Origin: JBGTFE01 sp036403235
GTDB lineage: Bacteria; Acidobacteriota; Blastocatellia; Pyrinomonadales; Pyrinomonadaceae
Assembly: GCA_036403235.1 (NCBI GenBank)
Contig: DASWRI010000081.1
Location: forward strand, 1 to 48,227
DNA: 48,227 nucleotides
Direction: 5' to 3'
Part shown: positions 1 to 8,306 of the stretch, one piece after another
Layout: each line of letters starts with the position of its first letter
How positions within the stretch are numbered: the first letter of the stretch is position 1
Notes under the pieces: generated by a model
What the model was told of the DNA's origin: nothing
Databases searched by the model: none
The model's input: only the letters and a program-made list of their open reading frames with translations
Translations under genes and position numbers: made by a program

Positions 1-37
1 AAAAAGCCCGGCTTGAAATTTCAAGCCGGGCTTTTTT
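1..37. terminator. Intrinsic terminator of an upstream gene
   Basis: A perfect 13-bp inverted repeat (6-18 with 19-31) is preceded by five A and followed by six T, so it can work in both directions. The gene it serves lies to the left of the window. Confidence 0.85.
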
Positions 38-66
38 ATTTTACCAAACGCCTTTATTCCAAGCGT

Positions 67-131
67 TTAACAAAATCTCAAGTTCTCCTCAAGTGTCTTT
101 CAACCTTTTCTCAAGCCCGATTTTCTATTCT
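67..131 (+). promoter_or_regulatory. Phased 11-bp direct repeats plus -10 element upstream of the protease
   Basis: TCAAG/TCAAC pentamers begin at 78, 89, 100 and 111, exactly 11 nt apart, and a weaker TTAAC sits in phase at 67. A TATTCT -10-like hexamer at 126-131 follows the last repeat by ten bases. Direct repeats spaced by one helical turn just upstream of a -10 are the known layout for OmpR/PhoB- or SARP-type winged-helix activators. The regulator itself is not in view, so its identity is inference. Confidence 0.45.
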
Positions 132-235
132 GGTTTTATCAGACAGCGTTAGTTTTTTCAGTCTTGTATTTACGCCCATAACGGATTTGAAGGATTTCGC
201 TGAAAATTAAAAAAATTGAAGGGAAGGAAACAAAA

Positions 236-3200
236 ATGAAAACGCGCTTATTGGAAAATTTCGGCAAAAGAAAATTTTTTGCAGGTTTGCTCGCTTGTTT
301 AGTTTTAACGGCGGGCTTTGTTTATTTTAATTTTTATGCGGCGACGGTCGACGCTTCGGGCATCGCCAAATCGGTTATCGTTCAATTAAAGGACGAACCG
401 GCGGCGGTCTGGAAAGCGAGACAGCAAAAGATGGGAAACTCGGTTTCCAACGAACAGCTTCAGGCGTATCGCAGTTCGATAACCGAAAAGCAGAACGCTT
501 TTCTCGCCGCTTTGCAGGCGCGCGGCGTCAGCTACGAAATTGACGGCGTCGACATCAAAGATTTTAGCGGCGCTACGCAAATGCGCGCCGATTATCGTTT
601 TAATTTGGTTTTAAACGGCATTACGCTGAAAGTTCCGGCCGCGGCCATCAGCATCATCAAATCGATGCCGCAGGTCAAAAGCGTCAAACCGAACGATTAT
701 CTGAAGCTCGCTTTGAATAAGAGCGTTCCTTACATCAACGCGCCGCCGGTTTACGGACAATATCCGGAGCTGACGCCATTTGATAATTTCCGCGAAGGCT
801 ACGAGGGACAAGGCATCAACATCGCCGTTCTCGACACCGGAATCGACTGGAAACACGAAATGTTCGGCGGCGACCCGACGCCTCCGCGTCTCGGCATCGC
901 TCCGCCGCTGGCGGCCGTCGGCTCGAATCAAAAAGTTATTTATTATTTGTCGTTTACCGGCGGCTTGATTGACGATTACGGTCACGGCTCGGCGGCTTCG
1001 TCCGATATCGCCGGATACCTCGGAACGGCTCCCGGCGCGGACGGGCTTCCTGGAACGGTCGACGATATACGCGTTCACGGCGTCGCGCCGCAGGCGAAAT
1101 TGATGGGCTACAAAGTTTGTCTCGGCGTCGGCAGCTGCGTTTCCGCTTCGACGATTCTCGGCATTGAAGACGCCGTTTCGCCGACGAGCCTGACGATGCA
1201 GCCGAAACCGATTGCGCACGTTATCAATATGAGTCTCGGCGGCGCGGGCGGCCCCGATTCGGATACGGCGGTGGCCGCCGATAACGCCGCTCTGCTCGGC
1301 ACAATCGTCGTCGCTTCGGCCGGAAACGACGGCCCCGGCGAAGGCACAATCGGCGCTCCGGCGGCCGGCCGACACGTCATCTCGGTCGGCGCGACGACCG
1401 ACCCGGCGGCGGCAAATTCGACGTGGTCGGCCGATATTTTGAAAGCCAGCGCGATTCCGCAGGCGGTCACAGGCCCGGTCACCCCGGCGACAAATCTGGC
1501 GGCGCAGGAAGGCTTTAATCGAATCCGGCTTTATAAAATGGCCGAATCGCCCGACCCGGCCGCCGGCTCAATTGCCCAGCGCTACGTGTTGATTAATTTG
1601 GCTGATGTCGGCGCGACTTACCCGGCGAGCGTCTCGGGACGCATTGCCTTGATAAAAGATTCAGGCCTCGCTTCGGCGACGTTCTTCGACATCTGTAACA
1701 GCGCGGCGGCCAACGGCGCAATCGGAGCGATTTTGATTTCCGCGACGACCAACCCGACCGCTGTTCACGGTCTTATTCCCTGCTCAATCGCGTCGCCGAC
1801 CGACGGCGAAGTTTTGATTGACGCGCTTTCTTCAACCGACGACAACGCGGTCGACCCGCCGAACGGCGCGATTTCGGAAATGCCGATTAGAATTAACCCG
1901 TATCTGAACAACGTCTTTGTCGGCGAAACGGCGAGCTTCAGCTCACGCGGCCCGGTTGAAGGTTTGGGACAAGTCAAACCCGACGTAACCGCGCCGGGCG
2001 TTGCGATTACGAGCGCGACGATTCGCGCCGGTTCGGCTGACGCCAACGGCGGACATATGTTTGACCCGACCGGATATGTGGCGGCGACGGGAACGAGTTT
2101 TTCGGGCCCGCACGTTGCCGGCTCGGTCGCGCTTATCAAACAGGCGCATCTCGATTGGTCGCCCGATATGGTTCGCACCGCCTTGATTAACACGGCGACG
2201 AACTTGAGAACTCTCAACGGCACGCCGAAAGCCGACGGCGCGACGGCCGATTCGATTAACGACCAGGGCGGCGGTCTGGTCGACGTGGCGGCGGCCGTCA
2301 ACACGAAAGCTTTGATGGGCGTCGAAGGCGACGGAATCGTCGAGCCGGGAATCCTCGGCAGTCATTCGTTCGGCGAAAAAGCCGTCCTGAATAATCGTAT
2401 CAACAATACTTTCGACGTATCGGTGACAATCCGCGACGTCTCCGGTCAGGGCGGAACATATAATCTGTCGACCGTCAACAATCGCTCGACCGACAAACCG
2501 GGAGTCGCGACATCGGTCAGCACGCAGAGCATTAATATTCCGGCCGGCGGCAGCAAATCGTTCACGGCTTCGATTTCGATTGACGGAAACGTTGTCCGCT
2601 CGACCGATATACAGCAGTTTCAATGGTATGTCGTCGCGCAAAACGGCAATAAAACGCTGAGAATGCCGATGTACCTACAGGCGACGCCGAGTCTGCCGGG
2701 CGACACGGTCGGCTCGACCGTCACCGATACCTACACGGGAACGGTTCTGGCGAGCGACGCGGGCGTTCAGCGCGACAACAACGTCTATCTTTTGTCGGAC
2801 GTGAGCTATGTCGACGTTCCGTTCACGCTTGATGCATCGACCTTAAAGCTCGACGCGACTTTGAACTGGAACGTCAACAGCACGCCCGCCGGCGTCGGTC
2901 TGCCCGACCTCGATTTCCTGCTCTTTGACCCGAACGGCAACCAAATCGGCGATTCCGCCAACTCCGACGCGCCCGAACACATCGCCGCCAACACGACGAT
3001 TGCGGGAACATACATTTACCGCGTCTACGGCTGGGCCGGTGCGGCGACCGATTTCGAAATCACGAGCACGCAGCTCAAAGGCGGCGCGGCTCCGGTCGTG
3101 CAGGCGTTTGCTTCGGATTTCACGAAAGACAACGCTCGCTACGATTTTGACGGCAATTACACGATAAACTGGACGCCGCGCGGAGCGGTCGAAGGCTACG

Positions 3201-3916
3201 AGGTCGAGCAGTCGATTGACGGCGTAAACTGGACGGTTGCCGGCACAACCGACGGCAACGCCACATCGGGAAGCTTCAGCAATGCGGCCGACGGGACGTA
3301 TCAATACCGCGTTCGCGCGATTACGGCCGGGCGCGTCGGTAAATTCGTCACGCAGCCGAGCAACGTCGAAAGCATCACGGTTTCGCGGCGTTTGGAAGTC
3401 GATGCGACCAGCTCGCTTTCGGCAGTCAACCGGAGCATCACGTTCACGACCGGCGCAGCCGAAATCGTTTCGGCGCTGAAAAATCAATCGACGACGACGT
3501 TCTACCCGAACACCAGATTTGAAATCGTTTCGATTCAGGGAAACGGCGTAAAAGTCGCCAACGCCGACAATAACGGCGATGGCGTCGGCACGACGGCGGT
3601 CTTTGATTATTCACAGCTCGTCGGCAACTCGCTTGCGCCAAACGCGGAAAGCGGAAACAAAACGCTTCGGTTCAGCAATCCGAACAACATTTTGTTTACC
3701 TTTACGGCGCGCGTCAAATCAAACGTTTTAACCGGCGGCCAGACGACTCAGGGACAAACGCAAGGCTCGACGACGGGTGGAACGACCGCGCCGGGCGGCG
3801 GCACGACTTCGGGCGGAACGACGACCACGAGCGCGAACGGCGGTCTGACTTCGCGTCTCTTCAAATTCACTGTCAATCCTCTGACGAGGACTGTCAGCGT
3901 CACGCTGTTGCAGTAA
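236..3916 (+). CDS. Secreted subtilisin-like (S8) serine protease with PA insert
   Basis: A 1226-residue exported endopeptidase. There is a basic N-terminus and hydrophobic segment (about 15-33), then an I9-like propeptide (about 45-160). The S8 catalytic residues are Asp200 in VLDTGID, His250 in DYGHGSA and Ser621 in GTSFSGPHVAG, with the oxyanion Asn364 in AGNDG. The long gap between Asn and Ser holds a protease-associated (PA) domain (about 430-540). The C-terminal half is beta-rich and includes an Fn3-like unit (about 950-1035), then a Thr/Gly-rich linker (about 1165-1202) and a short tail that may be a surface-anchoring or sorting region (inference). The His motif is GHGSA, not the usual GTHVAG, an uncommon but tolerated variant. 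GGGAAGGAAAC upstream is the likely ribosome site. The gene stands alone between terminators, behind the phased repeat array at 67-131. Confidence 0.93.
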   Translation: MKTRLLENFGKRKFFAGLLACLVLTAGFVYFNFYAATVDASGIAKSVIVQLKDEPAAVWKARQQKMGNSVSNEQLQAYRSSITEKQNAFLAALQARGVSYEIDGVDIKDFSGATQMRADYRFNLVLNGITLKVPAAAISIIKSMPQVKSVKPNDYLKLALNKSVPYINAPPVYGQYPELTPFDNFREGYEGQGINIAVLDTGIDWKHEMFGGDPTPPRLGIAPPLAAVGSNQKVIYYLSFTGGLIDDYGHGSAASSDIAGYLGTAPGADGLPGTVDDIRVHGVAPQAKLMGYKVCLGVGSCVSASTILGIEDAVSPTSLTMQPKPIAHVINMSLGGAGGPDSDTAVAADNAALLGTIVVASAGNDGPGEGTIGAPAAGRHVISVGATTDPAAANSTWSADILKASAIPQAVTGPVTPATNLAAQEGFNRIRLYKMAESPDPAAGSIAQRYVLINLADVGATYPASVSGRIALIKDSGLASATFFDICNSAAANGAIGAILISATTNPTAVHGLIPCSIASPTDGEVLIDALSSTDDNAVDPPNGAISEMPIRINPYLNNVFVGETASFSSRGPVEGLGQVKPDVTAPGVAITSATIRAGSADANGGHMFDPTGYVAATGTSFSGPHVAGSVALIKQAHLDWSPDMVRTALINTATNLRTLNGTPKADGATADSINDQGGGLVDVAAAVNTKALMGVEGDGIVEPGILGSHSFGEKAVLNNRINNTFDVSVTIRDVSGQGGTYNLSTVNNRSTDKPGVATSVSTQSINIPAGGSKSFTASISIDGNVVRSTDIQQFQWYVVAQNGNKTLRMPMYLQATPSLPGDTVGSTVTDTYTGTVLASDAGVQRDNNVYLLSDVSYVDVPFTLDASTLKLDATLNWNVNSTPAGVGLPDLDFLLFDPNGNQIGDSANSDAPEHIAANTTIAGTYIYRVYGWAGAATDFEITSTQLKGGAAPVVQAFASDFTKDNARYDFDGNYTINWTPRGAVEGYEVEQSIDGVNWTVAGTTDGNATSGSFSNAADGTYQYRVRAITAGRVGKFVTQPSNVESITVSRRLEVDATSSLSAVNRSITFTTGAAEIVSALKNQSTTTFYPNTRFEIVSIQGNGVKVANADNNGDGVGTTAVFDYSQLVGNSLAPNAESGNKTLRFSNPNNILFTFTARVKSNVLTGGQTTQGQTQGSTTGGTTAPGGGTTSGGTTTTSANGGLTSRLFKFTVNPLTRTVSVTLLQ

Positions 3917-3936
3917 ACTGCAGCATTTAAACCAGC

Positions 3937-3978
3937 AAAAAAAATCGGAGAAGCCGTAAATGCTTCTCCGATTTTTTC
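3937..3978. terminator. Bidirectional terminator between convergent genes
   Basis: The stem AATCGGAGAAGC/GCTTCTCCGATT is flanked by an A-run on the left and a T-run on the right. It lies between the 3' ends of the protease and the glutamine-rich gene and can serve both. Confidence 0.85.
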
Positions 3979-3996
3979 GTTTGCCGTTTTATCCGT

Positions 3997-5232
3997 TTAG
4001 TCGTTAAGCGTAAAGCTCAAAATCGTGGATAAGATGTTGCCCAGAATGTTGTAGCCGCCGTTGTTGTAATTGCCGTAACGATTGCGGCTGTAATAACCGT
4101 CCTCGTAACCGCGGCTGAAACCTTCGCGGAAGTAATATCGATATTCGTCCAAATCGACGTAATAACCGTTATAACCGTAAGTCGCGTCTTCGTAGCCGTA
4201 GCTTGCATTGTAGCTGTAGCCCCAGCCGTCTGAGCGGTCAGCCTCTCCTGCCCGGAAACCTTCTTCGTAGCCGTAGTTGACCGCCTGACGAAGCATTTCC
4301 GCGCCGTATTGGCTCGTGTAGTAGTAGCTGCCCGAACGATTATAGCGATAGTTGTATCTCAAATCGTTATTGGTGCGCCATCTCTGCAGGCGAAGCTGGT
4401 CCTCGCGCAGACGTTCGTAATATCTTCTCTGATATTCGAGCTGCGAGTTGCGACGCTGCTGTTCCAGAGACCTTTGACGCTGTTGTTCGAGGCGCTGCTG
4501 TTGCTGCCAACGGTCGCTATACTGCTGCTGGCGACGCTGTTCATAATCGCGCTGCTGGCGTTCAAGCTGCTGTTGCTGCTGACGCTGCTGCTGATTGGCG
4601 CGGTCCTGTTGCTGACCCTGTTGGTTGCGCTGCCAGTCCTGATTTTGTCGCTGTTGACGGTCCTGATTCTGCTGTCTGTCCTGATTTTGCTGCTGCTGAA
4701 TCTGTCTCTGGCGACGTTCCTGCTCGATTTGATTTTGCTGTTGTTGCTGCTGTTGCTGCTGTTGTTGTTGAATCTGGCGCTGTTGACGCTGCTGTTCCCA
4801 CTGCTGCTGTTGCTGAGTTTGACGCTCACGCTGATTTTGGGCGTCGCGCTGCTGTTGTTCCTGCTGTTGCTGGATTTGACGCTGCTGGCGCTGTTGTTCC
4901 CATTGCTGCTGTTGGCGCTGCTGCTGCTGCTGCGCCTGGTCCTGACGCTGACGCTGGTCGTTTTGACGTTGTTGCTGTTGCTGTTGCTGTTGCGCCTGTC
5001 GGTCCTGCTGCTGACGCTGTTGCTGCTGCGCTTGGCGTTCCTGTTGCTGTTGTTGCTGTTGAGCCTGGCGCTCCTGCTGGCGCTGCTCCTGCTGTTTTGA
5101 GTTTTCCTGTTGCTGCTGTTCTCTGTTGGCGCGGCCGTTTTTCTGCGCGTTGGCAATTTCGCCCGTTCCAAAAATCAGAGTTCCGCCGATAACAAAGGAT
5201 AAAGCTAGTTTTTTGATGCTATTCTGTTTCAT
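3997..5232 (-). CDS. Secreted glutamine-rich low-complexity protein
   Basis: A 411-residue protein of unknown function. The ATG at 5232 is chosen over an in-frame ATG 33 nt upstream because AAAGGAG lies five bases before it and a signal peptide (MKQNSIKKLALSF, ending near IANA) follows directly. About residues 30-245 are dominated by Gln with Arg, Glu, Asp and Asn, which predicts a highly charged, extended or coiled chain. The last 100 residues switch to a Tyr/Gly-rich region with GYEEGFRAG- and GFSRGYEDG-like units, which suggests a small repeated C-terminal fold. The CAG/CAA tract makes the opposite strand look like a long poly-Leu frame, which is an artefact. Extracellular matrix or cell-surface role is only inference. 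Confidence 0.8.
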   Translation of the reverse strand: MKQNSIKKLALSFVIGGTLIFGTGEIANAQKNGRANREQQQQENSKQQEQRQQERQAQQQQQQQERQAQQQQRQQQDRQAQQQQQQQQRQNDQRQRQDQAQQQQQRQQQQWEQQRQQRQIQQQQEQQQRDAQNQRERQTQQQQQWEQQRQQRQIQQQQQQQQQQQQNQIEQERRQRQIQQQQNQDRQQNQDRQQRQNQDWQRNQQGQQQDRANQQQRQQQQQLERQQRDYEQRRQQQYSDRWQQQQRLEQQRQRSLEQQRRNSQLEYQRRYYERLREDQLRLQRWRTNNDLRYNYRYNRSGSYYYTSQYGAEMLRQAVNYGYEEGFRAGEADRSDGWGYSYNASYGYEDATYGYNGYYVDLDEYRYYFREGFSRGYEDGYYSRNRYGNYNNGGYNILGNILSTILSFTLND

Positions 5233-5373
5233 TGATACTCCTTTCGAAACACAAATCGGTTTCACTTACACGATATTAAAGCAATCTATGTGCCACAAAT
5301 AAAACACAAGCATTGGCGGCGATTTGCGCGAAGAGGAATACTTTGCGAATACTATTTAAGGCGAACAACAGAC

Positions 5374-5444
5374 GAAATAGGAGATAGGTGAAAGCTGAAA
5401 ACTGAAAACTGAAAACTGTTTTTATTTCTTAATTTTCAGTTTCC
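5374..5444. repeat. Heptamer tandem-repeat element with inverted arm
   Basis: Six successive 7-nt units (GAAATAG, GAGATAG, GTGAAAG, then CTGAAAA three times) run from 5374 to 5415. After a T-rich loop the complementary arm ATTTTCAGTTTCC occupies 5432-5444. It lies just past the stop of the minus-strand gene at 5452 and may act as its transcription terminator. It belongs to the repeat family seen at several other sites here. Confidence 0.7.
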
Positions 5445-5451
5445 GGCTAAT

Positions 5452-6177
5452 TTACGCTTTCTGAAATTCGTATGTAATCCTGACGTTGAGAACGCCGTTG
5501 CCGATTTCGTTTTTGATGCCGACGGCTTTCATACGCAGACCGTTGGTGTTTTGAATCGGGACAAGAAACGAGATTTTGTCCATCGGGAGAATTGAAAGCG
5601 GGTTTATCTTGCGGTCGATAGAGCTTTGCACGAGTCCGGCGATGACGCTGCTGCCGATGCCGCCCGAACCGCTCAAATTGACGCTCGAAATTTTGACGTA
5701 GCCGATGAGCGCCTGCCGCTCGCGGTCAAACTGCAAATCGATATTGGCGTCGGCCACGCCGGAAAATTCGATACAGCCGATAAGCGGCGGATTGTATGTG
5801 CCCGTAAACGCAATCGGCGCGGAAACCCGCCCGTCGCGCAGGCGAACCGCCGTTTTGACGCCGTCAATCTCGCGCTCGAGCCGAATCGTTTCGGGACAGA
5901 CGGAAGTGGTCAGCGGCCGGTGGTCAGCGGTCGGTTGTTTGTTGTCGCTAAATGCGGCGTTGACGAGGGAATTTTTCTCCTCGCCTCCCTGTCTCCTCGT
6001 CTCTCCTTCCCGATTTACGGCAATCGGAAACTCAGGAGCGCCGCCGTTCTTGAAAATCGCGTCCAAAAGCGCGTCGAAAAACTGCTCGTTTAGCTGAATC
6101 GTCACCTCGGCCGTTTGCGCTCGCGCAAAAGAAGCCGACAAAATCAGCACAAAAATCAAACTCAAAAGTTTTTTCAT
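5452..6177 (-). CDS. Secreted protein of unknown function with repeat-derived insert
   Basis: A 241-residue exported protein. The ATG at 6177 begins a clear signal peptide (MKKLLSLIFVLILSASFARA), so a longer reading frame upstream is non-coding leader. The mature part contains beta-rich segments (VTIQLNEQFFDALLDAIF at the start, VRITYEF at the end) and resembles lipid-binding-like periplasmic proteins in general texture, but I do not recognise the family. Residues about 57-91 (GETRRQGGEEK...TADHRPLTTS) are encoded by two blocks of 7-nt tandem repeats. This hydrophilic stretch is probably an inserted surface loop and not ancestral sequence. The gene is monocistronic, with a hairpin-rich leader upstream. 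Confidence 0.8.
   Translation of the reverse strand: MKKLLSLIFVLILSASFARAQTAEVTIQLNEQFFDALLDAIFKNGGAPEFPIAVNREGETRRQGGEEKNSLVNAAFSDNKQPTADHRPLTTSVCPETIRLEREIDGVKTAVRLRDGRVSAPIAFTGTYNPPLIGCIEFSGVADANIDLQFDRERQALIGYVKISSVNLSGSGGIGSSVIAGLVQSSIDRKINPLSILPMDKISFLVPIQNTNGLRMKAVGIKNEIGNGVLNVRITYEFQKA
5906..6013. repeat. Heptamer repeat element embedded in frame in a coding region
   Basis: 5906-5947 reads as six heptamers (GTGGTCA, GCGGCCG, GTGGTCA, GCGGTCG, GTTGTTT, GTTGTCG). 5979-6013 reads as CCTCGCC, TCCCTGT, CTCCTCG, TCTCTCC, TTCCCGA. Both blocks share the 7-nt period of the intergenic elements, yet the host reading frame stays open through them. Confidence 0.65.
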
Positions 6178-6241
6178 CTTATTTTTCACCCTCGAAAAGC
6201 TTTCTCCGGTACGAATATCAAATTTACCTGTGAATAGATAA

Positions 6242-6308
6242 AAAGGACAACCCGAAAGTTGCCCTTTATTTTCCGGCGGCAAATTTCAATCTGCCGTTTC
6301 AAACGGCA
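6242..6308 (-). terminator. Leader hairpins resembling an attenuator
   Basis: Read on the minus strand, an 8-bp hairpin (6308-6292, TGCCGTTT/AAACGGCA) is followed by a 10-bp stem (6267-6258 with 6251-6242, one G-U pair) and TTTTTATC. The second hairpin has terminator form but lies 65 nt before the start codon of the minus-strand gene at 6177. It could attenuate that gene or end a short antisense transcript. Confidence 0.45.
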
Positions 6309-6334
6309 ACCGGTAAATAATTGCGTCCCGCATT

Positions 6335-6362
6335 TTGACTTGTTTTTTTCGGTTGTTATAAG
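6335..6362 (+). promoter_or_regulatory. Sigma70-type promoter for the LON-domain gene
   Basis: TTGACT at 6335-6340, a 16-bp spacer and TATAAG at 6357-6362, about 40 nt before the start codon at 6402. Confidence 0.5.
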
Positions 6363-6401
6363 TTACGATTTGGCGCATGTGACGGAGTTATCAGGCAGCT
6401 T

Positions 6402-7157
6402 ATGCACAAAAAGGACGCCAAGAAGCGGAAGAAGCTGATAAACCAGATACGGCATCATCGGGTTTTGCCGGACGGGCGCGTTTTGGCGGCGGACGGGCGG
6501 GAAACTCTTCTGGGAAATCTCGCGCCGGTCAAACATATTCCGATGCTGCCGTGGAAACGCGTGATGATGATGCCGACCATGGAAAAAACTATCACAATTT
6601 CGACCGAAGGCGAAAACGCGTGGATTTATCGGCTGTTCGAAGACGTTTCAAAAAAATCGCACGACCTCGTCGGCTTTACGCCCGTCAGAGAATTGAGCGC
6701 AACGGGTTTCGCGGACGTTGCCGTCGGCTCAATCGGAATTGCGGCGCAGGTGTGCGAAATCGAGCCGGCCGAAAGCGGAAAGGCGCGCGTTCGTCTGAAA
6801 GGCGTCTGCCGTTATGAGAATACGGGTTTTCTGCCGTCCGCCGAAGACCATTTCCGCATCAACGTCCGGTGGTTTGAAGATACGCGCGAAGCCGACACGC
6901 ACGTGCGCCCGCAATACGTGCGGTGTCTGGAAATTATCGAGTTTTTGTCAAAAGCCGTCGGCGCGCAAACGCCCGATTATTTTCGCGCTTCGAAAAACGC
7001 GATATATAACCACACGGCGGCGCAATATTTATCTTTTATTTTTATCGACGGCTTCGGCGATTGGTTTTCCGAAGCAGAAAAATGGGAAATGCTCCGCCTC
7101 CGCTCGACCGCCGTGCGCCTGCAAAAAATCTGCGAGCGCTCAAAAAAATTTCTGTAA
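6402..7157 (+). CDS. Stand-alone LON N-terminal (substrate-binding) domain protein
   Basis: A 251-residue cytoplasmic protein. It has a Lys/Arg-rich head, then HIPMLPWKRVMMMPTMEKTI, which matches the opening strand of the Lon substrate-binding domain. The VGSIGIAAQVCEIEP...RVRLKGVCRYE segment (about 108-145) matches the VGTIA...V.L.G..R signature of that domain. A helical C-terminal part (about 180-251) follows, as in Lon N-domains. There is no AAA+ or Ser-Lys protease domain, so it is not a protease by itself. A role as substrate adaptor or small-ligand binder is inferred. It has its own promoter and converges with kdsD. No strong ribosome site is visible, which fits the weak SD use elsewhere here. 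Confidence 0.75.
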   Translation: MHKKDAKKRKKLINQIRHHRVLPDGRVLAADGRETLLGNLAPVKHIPMLPWKRVMMMPTMEKTITISTEGENAWIYRLFEDVSKKSHDLVGFTPVRELSATGFADVAVGSIGIAAQVCEIEPAESGKARVRLKGVCRYENTGFLPSAEDHFRINVRWFEDTREADTHVRPQYVRCLEIIEFLSKAVGAQTPDYFRASKNAIYNHTAAQYLSFIFIDGFGDWFSEAEKWEMLRLRSTAVRLQKICERSKKFL

Positions 7158-7199
7158 TAGTTGATAGTTAAAAACGAACTTTCCACTTTCCACTATCTA
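7158..7199. repeat. Short heptamer repeat element between convergent genes
   Basis: Two 7-nt units (TAGTTGA, TAGTTAA) at 7158-7171 face CTTTCCA twice and CTATCTA at 7179-7199, with GATAGT/ACTATC able to pair. It fills the whole 39-nt gap between the stops of the LON-domain gene and kdsD and overlaps the kdsD stop codon. Confidence 0.55.
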
Positions 7200-8165
7200 C
7201 AGTCCGCTTCTGACGATGTCGTGGAGGCGCAAAAGACCGATGCACGCTCCGGTTTCGTCCACAACCGGAAGGACGGAAATCTGGCGCGGGCGGTCTTCCA
7301 TCAATTGCAGCGCGTCAAAGGCGAGCAGCTCGGGCTCGGCGACGGTCGGATTCGCGGTCATCATCTGTTCTGCCGTTAAAGCGGAAAAATTTTCGGGCGC
7401 GGTTTTCTCGATGGTGCGGCGCAAATCGCCGTCGGTGATGATTCCGAGAAGTTTGGCGTTTTCATCGACGACGTTAACCGCGCCGAGCGCGCAGCTTGAA
7501 AGCGTCCGGACGACGCCGAGCCAGTTTTCCCGGCGGCCGATGTTCGGGCTTTCGTGCATCAGATTTTTGACTTTCAGCGTCAGCCTTTTGCCGAGCCGGC
7601 CGGCCGGGTGATTAGCCGCAAAATCTTCCGCCGTCAGGTTTTTCGCCTGCATCAAGGTCATCGCAATCGCGTCGCCGATGGCGAGCGAAACGGTCGTCGA
7701 GCAGGTCGGCGCGAGATTGTGCGGGCAGGCTTCTTTATCGACCGAAGCGTCGAGCACGACGTCGGACTGCCGCGCGAGCGTCGAATTTGTGTTCCCGACA
7801 ATCGAAATCAGATGAATCGCCCGATTTTTCAGCGTCGGAAGGAGCATTAAAATCTCGTCCGTTTCGCCCGAATTGCTGAGGGCGATAACGACGTCGCCCG
7901 CGGCAATCACGCCGAGACTTCCGTGCAGCGCGTCCGATGGATGGACAAAAACTGCAATCGTTCCCGTCGAAGTCAGAGTTTGCGCTATTTTCTGTGCGAT
8001 GACGCCCGATTTTCCGACGCCGAGGACGATGACTTTGCTTTCGCAGCACGAAAGCAGCTCGACGGCGCGCTCGACCGCACGTTTATCCAGATTTTCGGCG
8101 GCGCGCTCGATTGCTCCGGCTTCGAGTTTTAGAAGTTCGACGACGTTTTCAAAAATTTGATTCAC
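7197..8165 (-). CDS. kdsD: D-arabinose-5-phosphate isomerase (SIS + two CBS domains)
   Basis: A 322-residue enzyme converting ribulose 5-phosphate to arabinose 5-phosphate (EC 5.3.1.13), the first step toward KDO for lipopolysaccharide. The SIS domain (about 30-180) shows GVGKSG, the phosphosugar loop ALSNSGETDE, the EACPHNLAPTCSTT segment typical of the KdsD/KpsF group, and HPAGRLGKRL at the domain end. Two CBS repeats follow (about 205-320). The length equals the usual KdsD size. It implies an LPS-type outer membrane. No other KDO genes are adjacent, so it is a detached member of the pathway. Confidence 0.95.
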   Translation of the reverse strand: MNQIFENVVELLKLEAGAIERAAENLDKRAVERAVELLSCCESKVIVLGVGKSGVIAQKIAQTLTSTGTIAVFVHPSDALHGSLGVIAAGDVVIALSNSGETDEILMLLPTLKNRAIHLISIVGNTNSTLARQSDVVLDASVDKEACPHNLAPTCSTTVSLAIGDAIAMTLMQAKNLTAEDFAANHPAGRLGKRLTLKVKNLMHESPNIGRRENWLGVVRTLSSCALGAVNVVDENAKLLGIITDGDLRRTIEKTAPENFSALTAEQMMTANPTVAEPELLAFDALQLMEDRPRQISVLPVVDETGACIGLLRLHDIVRSGL

Positions 8166-8195
8166 GTTTTGAGATTTTGCGGCTTTGAAAATAAT

Positions 8196-8223
8196 TTGGC
8201 AAGTTGCCGCCGATTCCTATAAA
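8196..8223 (+). promoter_or_regulatory. Sigma70-type promoter
   Basis: TTGGCA (8196-8201), 16-bp spacer, TATAAA (8218-8223), in the divergent gap between kdsD and the zinc-ribbon gene. The predicted start of transcription is about 75 nt before the ATG at 8307. Confidence 0.45.
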
Positions 8224-8306
8224 ATTATTATCCGGCAAACAAGCAATTCTTCCGGTTAATCCTCGTCTGACAATTTGAGACTGTTTTGGAACTTGAGGCG
8301 AAACGA

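Noticed and set aside
13..210. 65-codon frame at the left edge
   Set aside because: It starts inside a terminator stem and covers the repeat operator and promoter of the protease gene.
611..1375. Long antisense frames within the protease gene
   Set aside because: GC-skewed codon use makes stops rare on the opposite strand; the frames are Arg-rich, lack ribosome sites and oppose a complete S8 protease.
4309..5100. Long plus-strand frame encoding a poly-leucine, membrane-like protein
   Set aside because: It is the complement of the CAG/CAA-rich glutamine tract of the real minus-strand gene and has no start signal or natural membrane-protein composition.
5374..5444. Heptamer repeats considered as a CRISPR remnant or insertion-sequence end
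   Set aside because: Units are 7 nt without spacers, no transposase or cas gene is near, and no target-site duplication is visible.
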